Positions 1 to 6,645 of a DNA stretch of 64,000 bases are shown piece by piece. Origin of the DNA: an uncultured Dysosmobacter sp. (lineage in GTDB: Bacteria; Bacillota; Clostridia; Oscillospirales; Oscillospiraceae). Both the position numbers and the translations under genes were made by a program. How positions within the stretch are numbered: position 1 is the first letter of the stretch; each line of letters opens with the position of its first letter. The notes below the pieces were generated by a model. The model saw nothing but the letters and a program-made list of their open reading frames with translations. It did not search any database and was not told where the DNA came from. The stretch is from contig CAKTIO010000007.1 in NCBI GenBank assembly GCA_934565855.1, positions 128,539 through 192,538 of the forward strand. Reading direction: 5' to 3'.

Positions 1-1
1 G

Positions 2-298
2 CTGGAAGAAGAACCCGCCACATACGAACGCTTTGGACGAATGCGGCTCAAGTACCTGAAAGAGCACTGCAGAGCAACCTATATCAATTTGAAAACGTCC
101 GGCCAGCTGACACATCATCTCAATGAGATCGACCGGGAGGCAAACGAAATGCTGCGGCTGCTGATTAAACAGATGGCACAGGCGCAGGGCATTACAGAAC
201 AGTTAAAGGCCGAAGATCAAATAGCATGGGTCGGAGCGACGAATAATATTCATTATATAGCGGAAGAAATTCCAGTACGGGCAATAATCTTAAGATAA
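2..298 (+). CDS. TnpV-like transposon protein, 5' end outside window
   Basis: The frame is open from base 2, so the gene begins left of the window; 98 residues are visible and the first internal ATG (41) is not the true start. The run RLKYLKEHCRATYINL and the later WVGATNNIHY resemble TnpV proteins of clostridial transposons and mobilizable elements, whose function is unknown. The last residues (IPVRAIILR) diverge from the usual TnpV ending, so the 3' end may be altered. A hairpin terminator follows directly. The call rests on remembered family similarity. Confidence 0.6.
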   Translation: MEEEPATYERFGRMRLKYLKEHCRATYINLKTSGQLTHHLNEIDREANEMLRLLIKQMAQAQGITEQLKAEDQIAWVGATNNIHYIAEEIPVRAIILR

Positions 299-303
299 GG
301 CAA

Positions 304-347
304 AAATATTAGGAGGAGAGGGCTAATATCCTCTTCTCCTAATATTT
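304..347. terminator. Bidirectional hairpin terminator
   Basis: A long inverted repeat with about 18-bp arms (304-321 and 330-347) and one mismatch, flanked by A-rich and T-rich ends. It lies between the convergent TnpV fragment and the minus-strand membrane-protein gene and can stop transcription from both sides. Confidence 0.75.
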
Positions 348-350
348 ACT

Positions 351-1121
351 TCAACTTTCGTTAGCGGGCGGATTAAATTTACTTTCTAGTCTCTTCCACT
401 CTTTTTTATCAACTTTGTGCTCTCGTTTTGTCACGGAAACTGACAAACGATAGTCGGAAAGTAAGTAAGCATCAATAAATTCGTCTAAATATTGAAGTGC
501 AGAATCTTTGCTCATGCCACTTATTTTTTCTAAGAAGGACTCTTTTATACTTTGGGTTGTCGGTGCTCCATAAATAGCTCTTGTAAGAATTTCGCTTAAA
601 CGTATAAAAGAGCTCTTTTGTGTCTGCGGCTCAATTATATCACGCAAAATTATCACTTTATAGTGTAATTTAATTCGTCCTAATCGTCTGTGCTTACGTA
701 CGAGGTGAACAACAATTGTTAAGGCCATTAAAAGAAATAAGGCACCCTGTGCAATGAAAAACTTCGGATTGCGAAGATTTCCTTTGCTAAGCCATAGAAA
801 GAAGTCCGAGTATAACACATACAACAAGATAGAATTGATCACAAAAACATATGTATATTTATGAAATATTTTACAAGCAATCGAAACTTCTGCACACTCT
901 TTCGTACAATATCCATCTCCACAGGACTGGCACTGTTCGTAGTGTCCATTCTCTGTAACTATATATTTGCACCTTGTGCTAATTGGCTTACCGGCCATTT
1001 TCCCAACTAGGTACAGCAACGCAAAAAATAGTATTGAAAAGAATAAAGCCACTAAGTGCAATGGTAAAAACCAATCGATATGCACTAGATTCAACCATTC
1101 CCTTAAAAATTCCGCTTTCAA
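351..1121 (-). CDS. Hypothetical three-TM membrane protein with Cys-rich loop
   Basis: A 256-residue protein with no family I recognise. TM segments are predicted by eye at about 18-40, 90-111 and 121-141. Between TM1 and TM2 lie six cysteines (51, 64, 67, 72, 76, 83), a possible metal site. The last 115 residues are charged and probably cytosolic. The start is TTG at 1121, supported by an AGGAGG ribosome site 8 bases upstream. That start lies inside the 3' end of the upstream gene, giving a 134-bp out-of-frame overlap. It is the last gene of a minus-strand run beginning with a Panacea-domain protein, so a toxin or effector role is possible. This is inference. Confidence 0.6.
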   Translation of the reverse strand: MKAEFLREWLNLVHIDWFLPLHLVALFFSILFFALLYLVGKMAGKPISTRCKYIVTENGHYEQCQSCGDGYCTKECAEVSIACKIFHKYTYVFVINSILLYVLYSDFFLWLSKGNLRNPKFFIAQGALFLLMALTIVVHLVRKHRRLGRIKLHYKVIILRDIIEPQTQKSSFIRLSEILTRAIYGAPTTQSIKESFLEKISGMSKDSALQYLDEFIDAYLLSDYRLSVSVTKREHKVDKKEWKRLESKFNPPANES

Positions 1122-1749
1122 ACGTAATTCCTCCTGAAAAAGCGAGAATTACAGCAGAAAATATGGTAAGCGTTGTAATGGAAGATATTTTGTTACTTTC
1201 GAGTTTCTCATCTAAATTGTCAAGTTGCTTTTGTGCTTGTGCTACTGTAGGGCGCATTGCGTCTATAGCCTGCTCAAGTTTTTGCACCTGCTTTGGATCG
1301 ATGCCAAAATGGCTATCGCTTGATTTAGTGGACTTCTCCTCTACAGCTACACTTGCAAATCTAGATTTAATGAAATTGTACCGGCCTATTTCAAGTCTGA
1401 TATGGTCTGAAAACTTCTTATAGCCAGCAACTGTATTCTTATAATTGGCATCGTCACCATTCTGTGCTGCCAATTCATCAATTCGATCTCCAAGAACATT
1501 CAGGTTCTCCCCAAGTGTCTCTAAAATCTCTTTATCGGTTTTAGAACTGTCCGACATTGTGTCCGACATTATCTGTTGGATTTTAAAGAATATAGCTGAG
1601 TAAGTATGCCTATATCCGTTTGAATAAACCTTGTTGAGTCTGCTTATCCACGCATCAATGACGTCTTGACTCTTAGAAAAATTGACATCACATAAGGCAT
1701 CTATTAAATCTAGTAGTTCATCTGTTTTTTCTTTTTCTGTCATTGTCAC
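988..1749 (-). CDS. Hypothetical coiled-coil protein with two C-terminal TM helices
   Basis: A 253-residue protein. It has a soluble helical N-terminal part, a likely coiled coil at about 153-187 and two hydrophobic segments at about 188-207 and 224-245. GTG at 1749 overlaps the TGA of the Panacea gene as GTGA, which suggests translational coupling; ATG at 1743 is an alternative. The final 43 residues, including the second TM helix, are encoded in DNA that also encodes TM1 of the next gene in another frame. Its position directly after a Panacea antitoxin-domain gene makes it a candidate membrane toxin of a PanA/PanT-type pair. No homologue is recognised. Confidence 0.6.
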   Translation of the reverse strand: MTMTEKEKTDELLDLIDALCDVNFSKSQDVIDAWISRLNKVYSNGYRHTYSAIFFKIQQIMSDTMSDSSKTDKEILETLGENLNVLGDRIDELAAQNGDDANYKNTVAGYKKFSDHIRLEIGRYNFIKSRFASVAVEEKSTKSSDSHFGIDPKQVQKLEQAIDAMRPTVAQAQKQLDNLDEKLESNKISSITTLTIFSAVILAFSGGITFESGIFKGMVESSAYRLVFTIALSGFILFNTIFCVAVPSWENGR

Positions 1750-2183
1750 GATGCCTCACCCTTCCCAAAATAATCTACAATAGACTTATAAGGAATGAGT
1801 GCTTTGTCTCCAAAAATCTCGTGATGATATTTCCACGGATCTTGTTGGTGGGATAATTCCACAAGGCCCCATGTGGTTCGGTATGCATACCTTCGCAAAA
1901 TAGTATCAATCACTTCAATGTCTTCAGTGCTAAAAGAAACGATTTGCTTTTGTATTGGTAAAACCGAAGAAGAAAAGATAGAGTATTCAGCATAAACAGT
2001 GGGAACAACAGGACCCAATTGCCAAGCATAAAAATCGTCCGCAATCAATCTGGCACCTTTAACCTTGCTGTACTCACCTTGCACAAAATACAACAGCTTT
2101 TGGAGCTTAAGGTTCGTGATTTGAACATTATGATCAAGGCACCAGTTAATGATATATATTGCGACGTTATGAGCAGAGAACAT
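1746..2183 (-). CDS. Panacea-domain (SocA/DUF4065-type) antitoxin-like protein
   Basis: A 145-residue protein starting MFSAHNVAIYIINWC, followed by TNLKLQKLLYFVQG and later AWQLGPVVPTVY. These are hallmarks of the Panacea domain, the neutralising domain of many type II toxin-antitoxin systems and of SocA. The reading frame extends to 2486, but the extra residues overlap the methylase gene. ATG 2183 has a GGTGAG site and gives the usual family N-terminus, while ATG 2210 has no ribosome site. The gene precedes two membrane-protein genes, with a 4-base overlap to the first. Expected role: cytoplasmic antitoxin for a neighbour-encoded toxin. Confidence 0.85.
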   Translation of the reverse strand: MFSAHNVAIYIINWCLDHNVQITNLKLQKLLYFVQGEYSKVKGARLIADDFYAWQLGPVVPTVYAEYSIFSSSVLPIQKQIVSFSTEDIEVIDTILRRYAYRTTWGLVELSHQQDPWKYHHEIFGDKALIPYKSIVDYFGKGEAS

Positions 2184-2220
2184 TAAACTCACCGCCCTTT
2201 CATTACACATAATATGCGAC

Positions 2221-2865
2221 TTATTCGTTTGATGCCTGCTTTGTAGTATGATTGCTGTAAGTATTCCAAGTAGGTTCATAATCTGCGGTGGCCTGATTGC
2301 CCCACATATCCCAGCCTTCACGATCACCGCGGGCAAACAGTTCGAGGAAGGGCCCCGGTGAGCAACTCTCAATAATTGGGATGATCTCGTCAGGTTTCCG
2401 GGAGTGCTCACGCTTTTGTGTCCGAAGCAGATTGACCTGCGAACGGGCCGGAGCCAGCGTCCTAAAATTGTCACCTCTGACCCCAAAAAGAAGAATTTCA
2501 GTTACATTGCGAAAATAGAAGCCAACTCCTCGTCCGTCCGGCCCTCCATCTTTCCGAACTTTTTCCCAAATGATATTCCCCTTATATTCAAAGCCCCAAG
2601 CCTTCATAACAGCCAGGCCATCCGGTAGGAGCGCATTAGGAACCCATAGATACAAATGGCTTTTTGCAGCGGCGACCTGTTCAACTGGCAGCGCCATTAT
2701 ATCTTCTAATGGCATCGTCTCATACCGATTCAGCTTTTTGTTTTCTGGGGCAACCTTTCCGGTGCGGTTTTGAAAGCGCCAAGGCGGATCAGCATAAATC
2801 GTTGAATATCGCTTATTGCCGCAGAAAGAGAGAAGACTTTCAGATGTTTCCTGAAGCGTGCTCAT
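2221..2865 (-). CDS. MT-A70 family DNA adenine methyltransferase
   Basis: A 214-residue protein with the catalytic DPPW motif at residues 26-29 and the MT-A70 pattern of FxNxTE-like (FRNVTEILLFG) and HSRKPDE elements. It should transfer methyl from S-adenosylmethionine to adenine N6. Its start overlaps the 3' end of the restriction gene by 26 bp, and a GGAGGG site precedes ATG 2865. Pairing with a BglII-like endonuclease indicates it protects the element and host DNA at the cognate site. The specificity cannot be read from sequence. Confidence 0.88.
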   Translation of the reverse strand: MSTLQETSESLLSFCGNKRYSTIYADPPWRFQNRTGKVAPENKKLNRYETMPLEDIMALPVEQVAAAKSHLYLWVPNALLPDGLAVMKAWGFEYKGNIIWEKVRKDGGPDGRGVGFYFRNVTEILLFGVRGDNFRTLAPARSQVNLLRTQKREHSRKPDEIIPIIESCSPGPFLELFARGDREGWDMWGNQATADYEPTWNTYSNHTTKQASNE

Positions 2866-3562
2866 CTATGTAACCCTCCCTCCAATCTGAAACGCAAGTT
2901 TTCTTAATGCCAATAGCCAAAACGGGGCATCCGCCATTACGGCGTGACTCTAAGCGATACAGCAGTTTCCCCATCCAAGTAGTGCTCGCGCCATATTTAC
3001 GCATAATAGGCTTCCAAGTGCGGGAATTCTTATCATAGTCATACACAGTTTTGAACACATCGTTCAGGTCTTGCGAACGGGTGACAATAATACCGGCACT
3101 TACAATGTCGCAATCGTAGTATGTCCGCATTGCCAGCAGATCTCTGTCAAAGGTCTGATCCTTACTGTTCCATTCAAGGTCAAATGCAATTCGACCCTTC
3201 AAAAAATCGATATTATGACCGTCGATGTAATTCTCCGTCACACGCTCCTCAAAGGGAACGCTAGAAAAGCGTCCCCTCTGATCGGCTTGTCTTGGATAAA
3301 ACTTGATGTGTAAGTCACCAGAAATCCGAATTTCTCTCCACCCATACGGGTAGAGAACATCATCAAATTTCTTGGGAATTTTAGTTTCGTTTCCGCCCGC
3401 TTCACGCAGGTCATCTGTAGTAATGTCGAGTTTTCTTAGGCACTCAACAACCTCACGCCACTCCTCAGGAAAAGCTTGAGTAACGATTTCAATAGCGTGG
3501 TTATAGTTGTAGAACTCGAATTTATCTAAAAGATCGGCATCTATATAATCAAGAATTTGCAT
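2840..3562 (-). CDS. BglII/BstYI-family type II restriction endonuclease
   Basis: A 240-residue protein. The segment around residues 111-140 (NYIDGHNIDFLKGRIA, then EWNSKDQTFDRDL) matches the core of the BglII/BstYI family, with acidic residues near 119 and an E130-x-N132 pair fitting the PD-(D/E)xK-type active site of that group. Enzymes of this family cut GATC-centred sites such as RGATCY. Here the site is only an inference. ATG 3562 has a GGAGGGG site 5 bases upstream. It forms an operon with the following MT-A70 methylase; the endonuclease gene comes first, and a small helix-rich ORF lies just upstream. Confidence 0.85.
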   Translation of the reverse strand: MQILDYIDADLLDKFEFYNYNHAIEIVTQAFPEEWREVVECLRKLDITTDDLREAGGNETKIPKKFDDVLYPYGWREIRISGDLHIKFYPRQADQRGRFSSVPFEERVTENYIDGHNIDFLKGRIAFDLEWNSKDQTFDRDLLAMRTYYDCDIVSAGIIVTRSQDLNDVFKTVYDYDKNSRTWKPIMRKYGASTTWMGKLLYRLESRRNGGCPVLAIGIKKTCVSDWREGYIDEHASGNI

Positions 3563-3598
3563 TCTTACCCCTCCATATAACTATACATTTATAACATA

Positions 3599-3817
3599 TC
3601 ATATTTGACGATGTCTTTCAATATTTTTTGTCTTCTTCTCTGCAACAGCGTCTAAATAGTAGCAGATTGCAGGCAGTTCTAACCCCGTCTTAACCACATA
3701 CTCATCTAGTGTAATCTGTCTTCGTCGGTAGAGATCATAATATTTCCAAAACACCTTGGGTGGTTCCCCGTATTTTCTTGGCATATAGCCATTTGGCGAA
3801 AATATTGCATCTTTCAT
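3599..3817 (-). CDS. Small hypothetical protein upstream of the R-M genes
   Basis: A 72-residue basic protein. Its middle (KVFWKYYDLYRRRQIT, then LDEYVVKTGLELPAICYYL) reads like a helix-turn-helix of the kind found at resolvase C-termini, so it may bind DNA. Position 36 bp upstream of the restriction gene on the same strand would suit a controller protein, but its sequence is not that of known C proteins. ATG 3817 was chosen because GTG 3826 leaves only 2 bases after the GGAG site. Function unknown. Confidence 0.5.
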   Translation of the reverse strand: MKDAIFSPNGYMPRKYGEPPKVFWKYYDLYRRRQITLDEYVVKTGLELPAICYYLDAVAEKKTKNIERHRQI

Positions 3818-3878
3818 GCTACTCACATCTCCTCATTCTTCTTTTTATTATTGCAAATACCTTCAATTAATTTCACAC

Positions 3879-4826
3879 TTAAGTCTCTCTGTATTCTCTT
3901 TTTAAAAGCTCCGTCATTTCCTTTGGCAACTGCTTCAGTAGATTCTCGGCCCGCTTGTAACGCTTCTCCAATACAGCGAGCTTTGCACGCTGCTCGGCGC
4001 TTTTGTGGCGTTCGGCAATTAGCTCGCCCCTGAGCGTTTTGTTTTCCACGGCACTGTTCCGCTGCATGGAGAGCGAAAGCGACACGGCATCCTGCATTCG
4101 CTGAATCTCAGCTTGAAAGGACTCTACATCTGGCAGCAACTGCGCCAGCAGCGCAACAGCTTCCTCACGCTTCTTTCCGGCGTTCAGTACGTTGATGTCG
4201 TTCAAGGCCGCTTCCAGCCGCTCTATCTTCTTGTCCATCGCCGTGACCTTCTTGTACCACTGGGGTGTCAAATGCCTGCGCTTAGTCTCCACCGCAGGCG
4301 TTCCGCGTTCCAGTTCCGGCCACCGTTCCGCCATACAGGCGTAGAAATCATCCTGCCAGCGGATCATGGTCTTCTTGTTGCCGAGTATCTCCTTTGCGGA
4401 CAGCCGTTTATCTTTCGTCAGCGGGACAAAGCAGAGGTGCATGTGAGGCGTTGTTTCATCCATGTGTACCACGGCGGAAATGATATTGTCCTCGCCTACA
4501 CGCTCTTTCAAAAAGTCGAAGGCCCGCCGGAAATATTCCGGCATTTCCGCTTCGTGGGCTTTGGCAAATTCCGGGCTGACCGTTACCAGCGTGTCCACGA
4601 ATTTCACACTGTCCTTTCGCACCCGGCAGCCTGCCATGCGGATGCGGTGATTGATCTCCTGTTCGTAGCTCCAGCGGGGCGTTACCAGATGAACATTCTG
4701 TTTTGTGCGCTCCGGGTCAATATCCGGATTGCTGGCGTAGGCCTCCTTTGTTCGCTCATGGTGGGCACTCAGCGCCTTGGACGCTCCGCCCTTGTGCTTT
4801 GCAAATCGTAAAATGGCGTATGCCAT
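3879..4826 (-). CDS. mobV: MobV-family relaxase (Mob/Pre)
   Basis: A 315-residue protein with the MobV pattern: an N-terminal MAYAILRFAKHK, then the metal-binding HMDETTPHMH motif near the middle and a coiled-coil C-terminal third. MobV relaxases nick oriT and lead the single strand into a recipient with help from a conjugative element. ATG 4826 follows a GGGAGG site by 7 bases. A matching oriT lies 180 bp upstream in the orientation known from pMV158, where oriT precedes mobM. Length is near the short end for the family. Confidence 0.92.
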   Translation of the reverse strand: MAYAILRFAKHKGGASKALSAHHERTKEAYASNPDIDPERTKQNVHLVTPRWSYEQEINHRIRMAGCRVRKDSVKFVDTLVTVSPEFAKAHEAEMPEYFRRAFDFLKERVGEDNIISAVVHMDETTPHMHLCFVPLTKDKRLSAKEILGNKKTMIRWQDDFYACMAERWPELERGTPAVETKRRHLTPQWYKKVTAMDKKIERLEAALNDINVLNAGKKREEAVALLAQLLPDVESFQAEIQRMQDAVSLSLSMQRNSAVENKTLRGELIAERHKSAEQRAKLAVLEKRYKRAENLLKQLPKEMTELLKREYRET

Positions 4827-4901
4827 GTGGAACCTCCCTTGTTATAGTCTGGGAGATAGGGAGCGGAAAATCCCCATCGCGGCTCTCTGAAAAAGCGCGT
4901 C

Positions 4902-4929
4902 CGGCAGATGACGATACCGTCATCTGCCG
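4902..4929. repeat. Perfect 12-bp inverted repeat, oriT region
   Basis: Arms 4902-4913 and 4918-4929 are exact reverse complements with a 4-base loop. It lies between the relaxase gene and oriT, in a stretch without genes (4827-5188). It may be an accessory oriT hairpin or a terminator; no long T run follows on the minus strand. Confidence 0.7.
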
Positions 4930-4951
4930 TTCTTCTTTTTCGGCCCGGTCT

Positions 4952-4984
4952 AAAATGCGCGGGAAACAGCCGCCCGCGCATTTT
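4952..4984. repeat. Perfect 12-bp inverted repeat, oriT region
   Basis: Arms 4952-4963 and 4973-4984 are exact reverse complements (AAAATGCGCGGG type) around a 9-base loop. With A and T ends it can act as a terminator in either direction, or as an oriT-proximal secondary structure. Confidence 0.7.
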
Positions 4985-5004
4985 CTCCCGTCCCCCGCCG
5001 TGAC

Positions 5005-5030
5005 GGGTATAACACACTAGACTTTATCCC
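5005..5030 (-). other. Probable oriT with MobV nick site
   Basis: On the minus strand the sequence reads TAGTGTG then TTA at 5019-5010, flanked by AAAGTC and TACCC. The pMV158 MobM nick site is TAGTGTG/TTA, so the predicted nick lies between 5013 and 5012. It sits upstream of the relaxase gene on the same strand. The match to the pMV158 core is from memory. Confidence 0.8.
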
Positions 5031-5113
5031 AAAGTCCGTGTGCCAGCCGTTCCCTCTGGACTCCCTGAAGCGGGCGAAATGCCCTGTCGGTGCGACAGGA
5101 CATTCAGCCCGCT

Positions 5114-5200
5114 GGTGTACGGTACGTCCGGTATGTACGGTATTTTCGGGGGATACCCCTCTCCCATTTTTACCGTACATACCGTACATTACCGTACACC
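5114..5200. repeat. Palindromic iteron-like array (ACCGTACA)
   Basis: The right arm carries three ACCGTACA copies (5172, 5181, 5191). The left arm carries the inverse TGTACGGT at 5116 and 5134 and a variant at 5125. Copies are 9-10 bp apart, so they face one side of the helix. The arms (5114-5142, 5171-5200) form an imperfect large inverted repeat around a 28-base centre. The right end overlaps the last codons of the RepA-like gene. A replication origin or operator for that protein is the likely role. Confidence 0.65.
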
Positions 5201-6298
5201 TTCCCACCGCAGAAGGATGAGCTTTCCATCCTTCGTGCGCCGGGAGCCGTAGCGAATGCCGTACTTCCGCAGCAGGTCATCTTGCCGCGTGTTCAGCGTC
5301 CGCACGATCCAATTTGGGGAAATGGCCTGTGTGCTGTCCATAGCTGAAAGACACTGCGCCAGCTCTGTTGCCGTTCCGTTCCATGATGGTGTATCTTCAT
5401 TTACCAGCCGGGAAAGAAGTTCCAGCAAGAGGTTCGGCGGCTCCTTGAATGGTTCTGTTTCCGCCTCCGTTATCTGCCAAAGACTATGAGCAGGGTCAAA
5501 ACGCAGGTGGAGCCGCATCTGCGGCTGGTCACGTCCCACCACCTCAAGGATGGCATCCCCGCTTGTGCGCTTGTCCTTGTGCAAGACCATGGCACCGTCT
5601 GCCGCTCCTAAGATACCGTTGGTTCCGGAGATGGTGTTGAAGATGTCCTCGGCCCCTTCCTTGCGGGTATGATGGACGAGTAATAAGGCGATGCCGTGAT
5701 GGTCTGCAAACTTTTTCAGCTTGGCAATGGTATCGTAATCCGCCGCATAGCTGCCGTTATCCGGCATCCGGCCCCGGATGCGCTGGAGCGTGTCAATGAT
5801 GACCAGCACCGTTTCCGGGTATTCAAACAGGAAGCTCTCCAGTTGCTCCAACAAATCTTCCTCCAGCGTGTCCGCCAGAACAGACAGCACCAGACCAGGG
5901 CTGTCCTGCTCTGTCATCTGCGCCAGACGCTTTTGCAGCCGCTCGTAGGTGTCCTCCAGAGCGAGGTACAACACCATCCCCTGCCGGGAGGAAAAGCCTA
6001 AGAATGGCTCTCCCACGCTCACCTGATAGGCCATTTGCAGGACGAAAAAAGACTTGCCAATTTTGGGTGCGCCAGCGAGGATGTATGTCCCCGCTGGCAG
6101 CAAGTTTTCAATAATAAATGGCCGGGATGGGAAATGGGTCTCCATCAGCTCCGGCATGGAAAAGATACGCATTTTTCCAAACTGCTTGTTTGTTTCTTCA
6201 AAAGTTGCTATACTATCTGTGCGTGCAAGCGCGGACGGCTGCTCCCCATCTGGTGCAACAGATGGACTGGGGGCAGTCGTTTCTTTATCCTCCCACAT
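5189..6298 (-). CDS. RepA-like AAA+ ATPase (helicase/replication protein)
   Basis: A 369-residue protein with Walker A GAPKIGKS, Walker B LVIIDTLQ and an LVHHTRK segment, the pattern of RepA/DnaB-like AAA_25 ATPases coded by mobilizable elements and plasmids. The C-terminal 90 residues look like a winged-helix region. It probably supports replication of the excised element or primes transferred DNA. ATG 6298 lies inside the end of the upstream excisionase-like gene (14-bp overlap). The 3' end runs into the ACCGTACA array. Function on this element is inferred. Confidence 0.82.
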   Translation of the reverse strand: MWEDKETTAPSPSVAPDGEQPSALARTDSIATFEETNKQFGKMRIFSMPELMETHFPSRPFIIENLLPAGTYILAGAPKIGKSFFVLQMAYQVSVGEPFLGFSSRQGMVLYLALEDTYERLQKRLAQMTEQDSPGLVLSVLADTLEEDLLEQLESFLFEYPETVLVIIDTLQRIRGRMPDNGSYAADYDTIAKLKKFADHHGIALLLVHHTRKEGAEDIFNTISGTNGILGAADGAMVLHKDKRTSGDAILEVVGRDQPQMRLHLRFDPAHSLWQITEAETEPFKEPPNLLLELLSRLVNEDTPSWNGTATELAQCLSAMDSTQAISPNWIVRTLNTRQDDLLRKYGIRYGSRRTKDGKLILLRWEGVR

Positions 6299-6491
6299 GG
6301 CTACCTCCGGTGTTCTGTTCGATCCACTCCACCAGCTTGTCCCTTGGCACCAGCAGCCGCTTGCCGATCCGCAAAGTGGGAAAGGTTGCAGTGTTCAGCA
6401 ACTGGTAGGCTCCGGCCCGGGAGATGCCCAGTGCTGTGGCCAGCTGATTGGCATTCAGTACAGCGGGCAGATTTTCATAATTGTTGTTCAT
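6285..6491 (-). CDS. Excisionase-like helix-turn-helix protein
   Basis: A 68-residue protein with a MerR-like winged helix of the HTH_17/excisionase type: LNANQLATALGISRAGAYQL then FPTLRIGKRLLVPRDKLVEW. Such proteins direct integrase toward excision or regulate element genes. ATG 6491 is preceded by AAGGAGG. It begins a minus-strand operon with the RepA-like gene and has a divergent promoter partner that drives the DUF6076 and integrase genes. Confidence 0.8.
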   Translation of the reverse strand: MNNNYENLPAVLNANQLATALGISRAGAYQLLNTATFPTLRIGKRLLVPRDKLVEWIEQNTGGSHVGG

Positions 6492-6516
6492 GTATGACCT
6501 CCTTCAAAAATTATAG

Positions 6517-6556
6517 TTGACATTATGGATTATAAAGAATATAATACACAATGTAA
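6517..6556. promoter_or_regulatory. Overlapping divergent promoters
   Basis: Plus strand: TTGACA (6517-6522), 17-base spacer, TATAAT (6540-6545), a perfect sigma-A promoter leading to the DUF6076 gene. Minus strand: TTACAT (6556-6551), 16-base spacer, TATAAT (6534-6529), leading to the excisionase-like gene. The two overlap, so transcription in one direction should compete with the other. Further right, GTACGCA occurs twice, possibly protein-binding sites. Confidence 0.75.
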
Positions 6557-6645
6557 CTATTATAGTATGATTGTATATTGCAAGTACGCAAAAGTCAATA
6601 GATAATTTCTTGTACGCATCTTGCTATATCTAACAGGAGGCAGCC

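Noticed and set aside
2184..2486. Longer N-terminus of the Panacea gene
   Set aside because: Overlaps the methylase gene and gives a basic sequence foreign to the family. ATG 2183 has the ribosome site.
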